Source: an uncultured Atopobiaceae bacterium
Lineage (GTDB): Bacteria; Actinomycetota; Coriobacteriia; Coriobacteriales; Atopobiaceae
Assembly: GCA_947631545.1 (NCBI GenBank)
Contig: CANRLS010000002.1
Coordinates: forward strand, 24,965-88,964
DNA length: 64,000 nucleotides
Reading direction: 5' to 3'
Part shown: positions 35,880 to 43,303 of the stretch, in pieces
Layout of the letters: the number at the start of each line of letters is the position of its first letter
Position numbering within the stretch: the stretch's first letter is position 1
Notes under the pieces: model-generated
What the model was told of the DNA's origin: nothing
What the model saw: only the letters and a program-made list of their open reading frames with translations
Database searches by the model: none
Program-made: the position numbers and the translations under genes

Positions 35880-36818
35880 TTAGGCGCCGATGCCGAGGGC
35901 ACGGGCGCCGATGAAGCCGCCCTCTGGGCGAAGGAGCCCCTCGAGCCCGAGCTCCTTCGGCGCGAAGGGTCGGATGGGCGCCTCCAAGTAGGCTTTGAGG
36001 CCCTCCCGATCCTCGACGAGGCGGCCCCAGATGACGGGGGTTCCCACGGGCGTCACCTGGGGGAACGACAGGAGGCTCCGCCAGATGACGGGGGCCGCCG
36101 GGGAAGGCAGGATGACGAGCCAGGCGTCCTCGGGCCAGGGAAGTCCCACGCAGGTGGTGACGATGCGGTCGAGCTCGAGGCGCGCGAGGGCGCCCGCTCG
36201 GGGAAGCTCGGTATCGTCCGCCAGGTAGTCGTCGAGCACCATCCGTGCCTCAGGGCCTTCGATGGCGAGCGTGACCAGGCCCGAGACCGGATCGTCCAGC
36301 TCCACCTCTGGCCAGAGCGACTCGCGGCTGCCGTCTTCGGCCGGCATCCCCTTGAGGGCCCTCATCGCTTCGAGCCAGGCCCTGAGGCCCTCGGCCAGCC
36401 CCGCGGGCACCCAGACGATGAAATCCTCCGCGTCGATCCCCCCGATGAGCGCGGGGGCTATGACGGTGCCGTCGCCGGAGAGCGCGAGGGCGAAGGCGCA
36501 GCTGCCGGGCATGGGAGCCGCTGCGCTGAAGACGGTTGAGGCGAAGGAGCGCGCGCCCTCGCCGCCGATGAGGATCGACGAGAGGTCGCTCATGTCCGCG
36601 AGGGCGCAGCCCTCGATGGGCGCGTTCCACTCGCCATCGCCCTCGCCGTAGCGCTCGACGAAGGGCGTGCCATCGCGAAGCGCGCCCGCTTGCGCGCGCA
36701 GGAGCTCGTGCTCCACGGCCAGCGGCCAGGCTCTTTCGCGAAGCCGTTCGTCGGCTCGCCGGGCGCAGCTCGACTCCCGCTCGGAGTCCTCCCCTATCGC
36801 GTGCGGCTTCTCTGCCAT
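35880..36818 (-). CDS. GcvT/YgfZ-like folate-binding protein
   Basis: 312-residue member of the aminomethyltransferase/YgfZ superfamily. DMSDLSSILIGGEGARSFAS and a later AIEGPEARMVLDDYL resemble the T-protein core, and FIGARALGIG matches the typical C-terminus. It lacks other glycine-cleavage genes nearby, so it may act as a tetrahydrofolate-dependent protein of another pathway (Fe-S repair like YgfZ, or demethylation). The ATG directly abuts the dacA-like stop. Assignment to the superfamily is fairly safe, the reaction is not. Confidence 0.72.
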   Translation of the reverse strand: MAEKPHAIGEDSERESSCARRADERLRERAWPLAVEHELLRAQAGALRDGTPFVERYGEGDGEWNAPIEGCALADMSDLSSILIGGEGARSFASTVFSAAAPMPGSCAFALALSGDGTVIAPALIGGIDAEDFIVWVPAGLAEGLRAWLEAMRALKGMPAEDGSRESLWPEVELDDPVSGLVTLAIEGPEARMVLDDYLADDTELPRAGALARLELDRIVTTCVGLPWPEDAWLVILPSPAAPVIWRSLLSFPQVTPVGTPVIWGRLVEDREGLKAYLEAPIRPFAPKELGLEGLLRPEGGFIGARALGIGA

Positions 36819-37961
36819 CTAGACCTCGATTCCGCGCACGCTGAGTCCGAGCCGGGAGGGCTCGAGGCTCAAAGCGGGCGACTTCATCAGGCGATCGGCC
36901 CTGAACTCGCAGGCGATCACCTGCCTGTCCCCCTGGATCCATCGGCCCATGCCCACCTGCTCTCCCCCGGTGGGCGCCAGATCGGGAGCGATGAAGACGC
37001 GCTCCGACGCCACGGGACCTCCCCACGGCCAGATGAGCCCCGTCACGTCGGCGGGGGCCGTGGCGCAGATGTCCCAGCCGAAGCGGAGCGGATAGTCCCA
37101 GCGGAGCTCCACGATCTCAGGGCCGGCCACGACCCTGTGCTCGTAGGTGCCGTAGGCCCAATCCCAGAGCGCGCGGGTATCGGCCCAGCGCCCCTCGGAG
37201 CTGGCGCAGCCGAGCACCGTGGAATAGAGCGTCGTGTTGGTCTGGCGCACGGCGCCGAGGAAGGTGACGCCGGCGTCCACGGAGCCCGTCTTGATGCCCA
37301 TCGCACCGGGGTAGGCGCCCAGGAGCTCGTCCGTTGAGTCGTAGGTGAACTCGGCGCCCTCGCTGTCGGCGACGGTCACCTGCTCCGTGCGCACCCATTG
37401 CGCGATGAAGGGGTAGTGGGTGAGCGCATAGCGGCCCATCACGGTGATGTCCTTGGGGCTCGACACGTGGCCCTCGGCCTCGAGGCCGTGGGTGTTCGCG
37501 AAGTGCGAGGACCCCATGCCCAGCTCGCGGGCCTTCGCGTTCATGAGGTTGCAGAACGCGGCCTCCGAACCGGACACCTCGTTCGCCACCATGACGGCGC
37601 AGTCGTTGGCCGAATAGACGAGCATCACCTTCAAGAGGTCGCCGAAGGAGAAGGTCGCCCCCACGGGAAGATCCGAGAGCTGGGCATAGGGGAAGTCCGG
37701 GAACTCGACCTTGGTCACCTTCACGGGCGTATCGAGGGGCACGCCCGAATCGAGGGCCACCATGGCCGTCATGACCTTGGTGATCGAGGCCGGCGCGAAG
37801 ATCCCATCGCCGTCGAGCTCGTAGAGCACGTCGCCCTTCTCATCCATGACGAGGGCGCCCTGGGCCTCGATGAGGGCGGGGTCGGCCGAGGCCGGACGCG
37901 GCGAGACGATGACGATGAGTCCCAGGAGCAGGGCCGCAAGGGCCCGCCAGACGCGCCCCAT
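36819..37961 (-). CDS. D-alanyl-D-alanine carboxypeptidase (peptidase S11)
   Basis: 380-residue secreted penicillin-binding protein that trims the terminal D-Ala of peptidoglycan stem peptides. The signal peptide is 1-26 (ASADP). Active-site motifs are S59-I-T-K62, S117-A-N119 and K224-T-G226. The C-terminal part is beta-rich and lacks an obvious amphipathic anchor helix. It starts three bases after the phosphotransferase gene and ends at the start of the next gene, so it is co-transcribed. Confidence 0.93.
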   Translation of the reverse strand: MGRVWRALAALLLGLIVIVSPRPASADPALIEAQGALVMDEKGDVLYELDGDGIFAPASITKVMTAMVALDSGVPLDTPVKVTKVEFPDFPYAQLSDLPVGATFSFGDLLKVMLVYSANDCAVMVANEVSGSEAAFCNLMNAKARELGMGSSHFANTHGLEAEGHVSSPKDITVMGRYALTHYPFIAQWVRTEQVTVADSEGAEFTYDSTDELLGAYPGAMGIKTGSVDAGVTFLGAVRQTNTTLYSTVLGCASSEGRWADTRALWDWAYGTYEHRVVAGPEIVELRWDYPLRFGWDICATAPADVTGLIWPWGGPVASERVFIAPDLAPTGGEQVGMGRWIQGDRQVIACEFRADRLMKSPALSLEPSRLGLSVRGIEV

Positions 37962-37964
37962 GGC

Positions 37965-38714
37965 TCAGCCGTCCTCGCGCGGTACGCTCGGGGCGACGCC
38001 CTCGAGGCGCCCCTCGTCCCTGTCGCGCTTGAGCTGCAGACCCTCGAGCGTGTACATGATGGCGGTCGCGATGGTGCAGCCGCAGCCCGCGTAGACGAAG
38101 AGAAGGCCGAGCGACCCGCCCTGGGCGTTCAGGACCGGGAGCCAGGGCACGTCGATGAGGCCGAGTCCCGGCACCTGCGGAACGCCCAAGAGGCAGAGGC
38201 AGAAGCCGAAGAGCAGAAGCGCCGTGGTGACCTTGCCGATGAAGAGCACGTCGAGGGGCCGACGGCGCACGCCGGTGAGAAGGATCATGCCGATGCCGAG
38301 GTAGACGTCGCGACCGATGACGAGCACCGGCACCCAGACGGGGAGCTCCCCCACCCAGCAGAGCGCCACGACGCCCGTGAAGAGGAGCAGGCGATCGACC
38401 GCCGGATCCATGAGCTTGCCGATCCAGCTCACGGTCTGGGTCCGGCGCGCCACCTGGCCGTCGACGAAGTCCGTGAGCGCGGCGACGGCGTAGATGACGA
38501 GGCAGGCGATGCGGTTCACCCGGTTGATGAAGAGGAAGAAGAAGACGATCGTGAGGATGATCCGGCAGAAGGTGATGACGTTCGCGACGGTGAAGACCTT
38601 CATCGAGGGGTTGTTCGCCGAGCCGAGGGGCGCCGACGGGTCGGCGGAGTTGATCTTCTCCTCGAAGTAGCGGATGCGCACGGAGCCCCCGAGCCCTTTC
38701 GTCGTGGATGCCAT
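37965..38714 (-). CDS. CDP-alcohol phosphatidyltransferase (second PgsA-like enzyme)
   Basis: 249-residue membrane enzyme with the CDP-OH motif D-G-Q-V-A-R followed by G-K-L-M-D and a further Asp (DPAVD), and about six transmembrane helices. It may make phosphatidylglycerolphosphate, cardiolipin or another phospholipid; pgsA at 14499 is the better candidate for the first. The ATG at 38714 is chosen because TACCAT lies nine bases upstream, giving an almost leaderless transcript. A longer in-frame start reaches into the divergent gene region. First gene of the pgsA2-dacA-gcvT-malY-ridA operon. Confidence 0.87.
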   Translation of the reverse strand: MASTTKGLGGSVRIRYFEEKINSADPSAPLGSANNPSMKVFTVANVITFCRIILTIVFFFLFINRVNRIACLVIYAVAALTDFVDGQVARRTQTVSWIGKLMDPAVDRLLLFTGVVALCWVGELPVWVPVLVIGRDVYLGIGMILLTGVRRRPLDVLFIGKVTTALLLFGFCLCLLGVPQVPGLGLIDVPWLPVLNAQGGSLGLLFVYAGCGCTIATAIMYTLEGLQLKRDRDEGRLEGVAPSVPREDG

Positions 38715-38811
38715 CGAAGCCCCATGGTAGCGCAGCCCTCGCACTCCGATTCGGAGTGAAGGGCATTTCGTGGGCCGTACCGGACGCGGGCCCTCGGGCG
38801 CTCCCATCCCC

Positions 38812-38817
38812 TATGAT
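38812..38817 (+). promoter_or_regulatory. -10 element of the gene at 38842
   Basis: TATGAT, 24 bases before the start codon. The divergent phosphotransferase has TACCAT (38729-38724) on the other strand. No convincing -35 on either side. Confidence 0.4.
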
Positions 38818-38841
38818 TGGGCGCTGCGTGAAAGGAGCGCC

Positions 38842-39636
38842 ATGTCCGTCTACCAGAGGGCCCTCAAGGTCTTCTCGACCGTCGCCATCGTCATGGGCGC
38901 GATCGTGCTCGCCGCGGGAGTCATCGTCATCGTCGCCGCCTTCACGGTCGGCATGAGCCCCGATTCTCAGGCGGGCGTCGTCGATGCCCTCGCTGCCCAG
39001 GGCATGAGCGGCGCCTCGGGGAGCCAAGTGGCCTGGGAGGTCGCCTCCATGGGCCTCTCGGTCGCTCTATTGGGGGGCTACTTCGTCGCGACGGGCATCT
39101 TCGGTCGCGTGGGCGCCAAGAATCCCGACCTCACGCTGCCCGCGATCGTCCTCTCGGTCGCGGGGCTCTGCCTGGCCTCCCTGAATCTCGTGGGCGGCTT
39201 CATCTCCGGCACCTTCTCGCTGCCGGGATCCGGCTACATCTCGTTCATCTCGGCCGCCGGCAACGCCGCCATCATGGCCTTCCTCATGGTGCTCTCCATG
39301 ATCGTCCGGGCGCAGGGCAAGCTGGGCATCGGCATGGACGCCTCCGACGTGACCACGCGCCGGCTCCGCGAGAGGCAGCGCGAGGTCGCCGCGATGGACA
39401 AGCAGCTGAAGGACCTCCGTCACGACCCGTCGACGCGCGATGCCCTGCGAAAGGCGCGGAAGAAGAGCTCCCCCGCATCGGTGGACGAGCGGCTCGTCGA
39501 GGCGAACGCCCGGCCGGAGGCGCTCGACGGGGAGAGCCGGGCGCAGGCGTCGAGCTCGGAGGGGGACGACCTCGACGAGCGCCTCGCCGACCTCGACGCC
39601 GAGATCTCCGCGCTGGACGTCAAGCGGAAGTCCTAG
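38842..39636 (+). CDS. Four-helix membrane protein of unknown function
   Basis: 264-residue protein I do not recognise. Four hydrophobic helices occupy roughly residues 8-35, 70-90, 100-125 and 135-155. They are followed by a charged cytoplasmic tail (160-264) with a coiled-coil stretch (RRLRERQREVAAMDKQLKDL) and acidic C-terminus. The ATG at 38842 has an AAAGGAGC ribosome binding site. It stands alone between a divergent lipid-synthesis operon and the tRNA gene. Confidence 0.8.
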   Translation: MSVYQRALKVFSTVAIVMGAIVLAAGVIVIVAAFTVGMSPDSQAGVVDALAAQGMSGASGSQVAWEVASMGLSVALLGGYFVATGIFGRVGAKNPDLTLPAIVLSVAGLCLASLNLVGGFISGTFSLPGSGYISFISAAGNAAIMAFLMVLSMIVRAQGKLGIGMDASDVTTRRLRERQREVAAMDKQLKDLRHDPSTRDALRKARKKSSPASVDERLVEANARPEALDGESRAQASSSEGDDLDERLADLDAEISALDVKRKS

Positions 39637-39735
39637 CGCCCGGAGCTCCGCGGCAGGCGCCGGCAGGCGCTTCGGGCCGCCCCCTTGAGATACGAGGAGA
39701 GGCCAGAGGCTCTCGGCCCCTGGCCTCGCAGGTTC

Positions 39736-39812
<77 letters not shown>

Positions 39813-39843
39813 TCGCGCGCGCCTTTCGGCTCGGCGAGAGTGA

Positions 39844-39852
39844 ATCTTAGCA
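39844..39852 (-). promoter_or_regulatory. Extended -10 of tRNA-Pro
   Basis: TGCTAAGAT on the minus strand, about 31 bases before the tRNA 5' end. Confidence 0.5.
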
Positions 39853-39927
39853 CATACGGCGCTCCGTGCCCGTGCCCGCGATGCGCTTTTCGGACGCGCT
39901 CTCGAGCGATGCCGCCTTCCCGATGCG

Positions 39928-40575
39928 CTATCCCAGCTCGTCGGCCGCGACGGCTTCGCGCTCTTCCAAGAGCCGGGCGGCCTTCCCCGTGTCGGCGGAA
40001 TCCAGCGCGCGGATCAGCTCGTCGGAGTTCACGACCGCGGAGCCGAAGCACTTCCGGATGTGCTCGAGCGCGCCCTCCTGGGTGCCGCAGAGGAAGGTCA
40101 TCGTGGCGTCCTCCACCACGATGGAGCGGTAGTTGCGGTAGAAGGCGTCGGCGAGCGTGTGGAGCACGCAGATGTTCGTATCGGCGCCGATCGCGATGAC
40201 GGTCGCTACGCCGAGCTCCCGCAGGGTGAGGTCGAGGTCGGTCTCGAAGAAGCCCGAATAGCGGCGCTTGGGAACGATGAGGTCCCGGGCGCAGTCGCCG
40301 AGGAGCCTCGCCGGCCGGTCGGCCTCGGTGCCGACCATGCCGTGCGGTCCCCAGAGCTCGAGCTCATGGTCGATGCCGGGGATGTGCGCATCGTCGCAAT
40401 GGATGACGGGGATGTCCGCCTTGCGGCAGGCGCGGACGACCTTGGCGCAGGCGGCGCCGAAGGCCTCGTTCTCCTTGGTCATGTCGGTGCCGAGGAAGCT
40501 CCCCTCGAGGACGTCGATGACGAGGAGGGCGGTGGTTTCGGGGTTGATGGAAAGGGGCGCGGTTGCGTCGGCCAT
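39928..40575 (-). CDS. Isochorismatase-like cysteine hydrolase
   Basis: 215-residue member of the isochorismatase/nicotinamidase superfamily. The catalytic triad is D21 (LLVIDVLEG), K103 (VPKRRYSGF) and C136 (GADTNICVLHT). Possible substrates include nicotinamide, ureido compounds or N-carbamoyl amides; the sequence does not decide. The ATG at 40575 has AAAGGAA upstream. It is divergent from a small membrane protein, with a shared symmetric promoter at 40609. Confidence 0.88.
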   Translation of the reverse strand: MADATAPLSINPETTALLVIDVLEGSFLGTDMTKENEAFGAACAKVVRACRKADIPVIHCDDAHIPGIDHELELWGPHGMVGTEADRPARLLGDCARDLIVPKRRYSGFFETDLDLTLRELGVATVIAIGADTNICVLHTLADAFYRNYRSIVVEDATMTFLCGTQEGALEHIRKCFGSAVVNSDELIRALDSADTGKAARLLEEREAVAADELG

Positions 40576-40608
40576 GGCGGTTCCTTTCGCTGAGAGCGCC
40601 GAGCTGCG

Positions 40609-40621
40609 GACTATCATAGTC
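40609..40621. promoter_or_regulatory. Symmetric bidirectional promoter
   Basis: GACTATCATAGTC is a 13-base palindrome with one central base. It reads TATCAT on the plus strand (40612-40617) and TATGAT on the minus strand (40618-40613), and is 33-36 bases from both divergent start codons. Confidence 0.5.
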
Positions 40622-40652
40622 GCTGTCGATCGGCTGGACCCAAGGGATCGCC

Positions 40653-41015
40653 ATGAACAAGGCCGTGCGGATCATCGTCCTGGTCGTCTCGCTTCTCGGA
40701 GCGTGCGGCGCCCTCGCCCTCGCCATCCAGGGCATGTTCATCGGCGCGCCGTGGTACGCGGTCCTCTTTCTCTGGGCCGCCTGCGCGCTGCTGATCTATG
40801 CCTGCGTGAAGAGCTTCGGCTCCCATCTCAATCGGGCCTTCGTCGATCAGTATCGGAGCCAGGGCATCGAGACGAAGATCGGCGACGAGGAGATCGAATA
40901 CGCCCAGAACATGGCCCTCTGGGTCGGCATCGGGGGCCTCATCTGCTTCTTCCTCGGGTGGGTTCTCGGCGGCCCCATGCTCACAGAAGCCCTCGTGACG
41001 ATGCTCATGAGCTAG
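40653..41015 (+). CDS. Small membrane protein of unknown function
   Basis: 120-residue protein with three hydrophobic helices (about 5-28, 35-53 and 87-110) and a central hydrophilic loop rich in charged residues (SQGIETKIGDEEIEYAQ). No recognised family. It is followed 18 bases later by the alkyltransferase gene and shares a divergent promoter with the cysteine hydrolase. Confidence 0.75.
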   Translation: MNKAVRIIVLVVSLLGACGALALAIQGMFIGAPWYAVLFLWAACALLIYACVKSFGSHLNRAFVDQYRSQGIETKIGDEEIEYAQNMALWVGIGGLICFFLGWVLGGPMLTEALVTMLMS

Positions 41016-41033
41016 CGGGGAGGCGCTCGGGCC

Positions 41034-41360
41034 GTGGCACCGGATGCGGAGGGCGCTCCCCTCTCGGAGCGCGTCTACGAGGTCGTGAGGCGGATCCCAT
41101 GCGGCCGCGTCGCAACCTATGGGCAGGTGGCGCGCCTGGCAGGGGCGCCGCGCGCGGCGCGCTTCGTGGGACAGGCCCTCCATCGCAACCCCGAGCCCAT
41201 CGTCACGCCCTGCCACAGGGTGGTCTTCGCCGATGGGTCGCTGGCGGAGCGCTTCGGATTCGGCGGGGCGGGGATGCAGCGCGCCCTCCTGGAGCACGAG
41301 GGCGTGCCCTTCGTCGATGGCACCCACGTGGACCTCGCCCGCTGCCGTTGGGATGCGTGA
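41034..41360 (+). CDS. Methylated-DNA-protein cysteine methyltransferase domain protein
   Basis: 108-residue stand-alone C-terminal domain of the Ogt/MGMT family: RIPCGRVATYGQVARLAG (HTH), and the active site PCHRV with Cys60 and His61. Retention of the cysteine argues for real alkyltransferase activity on O6-alkylguanine rather than an alkyltransferase-like (ATL) protein, where it is usually Trp or Ala. The RNase H-like N-terminal half of full MGMT is missing, as in ATL-sized proteins. Start GTG. Confidence 0.88.
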   Translation: MAPDAEGAPLSERVYEVVRRIPCGRVATYGQVARLAGAPRAARFVGQALHRNPEPIVTPCHRVVFADGSLAERFGFGGAGMQRALLEHEGVPFVDGTHVDLARCRWDA

Positions 41361-41404
41361 CGCCCCCGCGGGCGATGGGGATGCGCCGTTTCGGCTACGC
41401 GCGG

Positions 41405-43249
41405 CTATCCGACGTCCTCGTCGAGAAGGAGCGCCAGATCGAGCCAGGCGTCCTCGAGCGAGGCGAGCTCCCCCGCAGCCGCATCCACCGCCGCCTGGAG
41501 GTCGAGCAGGCGCTGGTAGTCGGTGGGATCAGCCGACTCGAGCGCCGCTCTCGCATCGGCGAGCGCGGCCCTTCGCTTGGAGACCTTCCGCTCGATGGCA
41601 TCGAAGCGCCGCTTCGCATCCCGCCGCTCGGCATTCGAAAGGCTCGGTTCGCCTTGAGAGTTCAGAGCCTCCGGAGGATTGGAAGTCTCGACCGGAGGCT
41701 GAACGTTCGCGGCGCCATCGTCCCTAGCGGGGTGCGAACCCTCGGGAGAGCGTCGGGAAAGTCTCAGGAACTCATCGACCCCTCCGGGCAGATGGCGGAG
41801 CGAACCCTCGAGCACGGCGTAGACGTCGTCCGTCACCCGCTCCATGAGGTAGCGGTCGTGGGTGACGAGGAGCAGCGTCCCCGGCCAGCCGTCGAGCACG
41901 CTCTCCAGAGCCGCCAGCATGTCGACGTCGAGGTCGTTCCCCGGCTCGTCGAGCACGAGCACGTTCGGCTCCTCCATGAGGGCGCAGGCGATGGCGAGGC
42001 GGCGTCTCTGACCGCCCGAGAGCTCGCCGATGCGCGTGAGGAAGTCGTTGCCGGCGAAGCCGAGCGATTCCAGCACCGAGCGGGAGGTGACCTCCTCCCC
42101 TCCCATGACGAGATGGCTCTTGAAGTCCGAGAGCAGCCGATCGACGGTATCGCCCTCGCGTCCCGCCAGGAGGTCGAGATGCTGGCTCACGCGCGCCAGC
42201 CGCACCGATTTGCCGCGCTTGACGATGCCGCGGGACGGCTCCTCGACGCCGCAGATGATATCGAGGAGCGTCGTCTTGCCGGCGCCGTTCGCCCCTATGA
42301 TCCCGATGCGGTCTCCCGCCCCGATGATCCAATCGACGTCGGAGAGGATGACGCGCGCGCCATAGGACTTGGCCACGCCCTCGAGCTCGAAGACCTGCTT
42401 GCCGAGCCGGGCGACGGCAGCTCGCCTGAGCGTGACGGCATCCCTCAGCTCCGGCACATCGGAGATGAGGGCCTCGGCCTCCCGCTTGCGGAACTTCTGT
42501 CGGGTGGCGCGGGCCTGAGGCGCCCGGGCGAGCCAGGCGAGCTCTCGGCGAAGGATGTTGGCCCGCTTGATGCGAGCGCGCTCCGCCTGCCGGTCGCGCT
42601 CCAGGCGCTGCTGCATGTAGGCCGAGAAGCCGCCCTCGAAGGCGTCGATGGACCCGTCGTGGAGCTCCCACATGCCGTCGCAGACGGCATCCAGGAACCA
42701 GCGGTCATGGGTGACGCAGACGAGCGCCCCCTCCCCCGCCGGCCAGCGCGAGGCGAGGTGTTGGGCGAGCCAGTCGATGCCGATGACGTCGAGGTGGTTC
42801 GTGGGCTCGTCGAGGAGGAGCAGATCCCATTCGCCGCAGAGGAGCCGGGCCAGGTCCACGCGCCGGCGCTCGCCTCCCGAGAGCTCTCCCACCCGCCGAT
42901 CCAACCCCACATCGCCGAGAAGCGAGTCGAGGATCTCCCGTATGCGCGCGGAAGCCGCCCATTCGTAGTCGGGAGCGTCGCCGAAGAGCGCTTCTCGGAC
43001 GCTCCCGTCATCGTCGAGCGCGTCCGTTTGGCCGAGGAGCCCCACCCGCGTTCCGTGGCGAAGCACCACGCGTCCGTCAGTGGGGGCGACGTTGCCCGCG
43101 AGCACCCCGAGGAGCGTCGACTTGCCCTCGCCGTTGGGTCCGACGACGCCGATCCGCTCCCCCTCGTAGACGCCGAGGGAGATGCCATCGAGCACCCGTT
43201 TGGCGGGCCACTCGACGCCCACCCTATCCAAGCTCGCCAGAATCGCCAT
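41405..43249 (-). CDS. ABC-F family ATPase (Uup-like)
   Basis: 614-residue soluble protein with two ABC cassettes. The first has Walker A GPNGEGKST near 39 and signature LSGGERRRV; the second has GANGAGKTT and LSGGQRRRL. An inter-domain linker and a C-terminal coiled coil (about 535-610) follow Uup. ABC-F proteins act on ribosomes; Uup-type members also affect DNA transposition and assembly. There are no membrane domains. A TAGAAT -10 lies seven bases before the ATG, so the mRNA is probably leaderless. Confidence 0.93.
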   Translation of the reverse strand: MAILASLDRVGVEWPAKRVLDGISLGVYEGERIGVVGPNGEGKSTLLGVLAGNVAPTDGRVVLRHGTRVGLLGQTDALDDDGSVREALFGDAPDYEWAASARIREILDSLLGDVGLDRRVGELSGGERRRVDLARLLCGEWDLLLLDEPTNHLDVIGIDWLAQHLASRWPAGEGALVCVTHDRWFLDAVCDGMWELHDGSIDAFEGGFSAYMQQRLERDRQAERARIKRANILRRELAWLARAPQARATRQKFRKREAEALISDVPELRDAVTLRRAAVARLGKQVFELEGVAKSYGARVILSDVDWIIGAGDRIGIIGANGAGKTTLLDIICGVEEPSRGIVKRGKSVRLARVSQHLDLLAGREGDTVDRLLSDFKSHLVMGGEEVTSRSVLESLGFAGNDFLTRIGELSGGQRRRLAIACALMEEPNVLVLDEPGNDLDVDMLAALESVLDGWPGTLLLVTHDRYLMERVTDDVYAVLEGSLRHLPGGVDEFLRLSRRSPEGSHPARDDGAANVQPPVETSNPPEALNSQGEPSLSNAERRDAKRRFDAIERKVSKRRAALADARAALESADPTDYQRLLDLQAAVDAAAGELASLEDAWLDLALLLDEDVG

Positions 43250-43256
43250 GGCAGCG

Positions 43257-43262
43257 ATTCTA
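43257..43262 (-). promoter_or_regulatory. -10 element of the leaderless ABC-F promoter
   Basis: TAGAAT on the minus strand with only seven bases before the start codon and no ribosome binding site, like phoH. Confidence 0.5.
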
Positions 43263-43303
43263 GGCCATGGAGGCCCTGGCGCCGGGCCTCGCTGATCCGT
43301 GGG

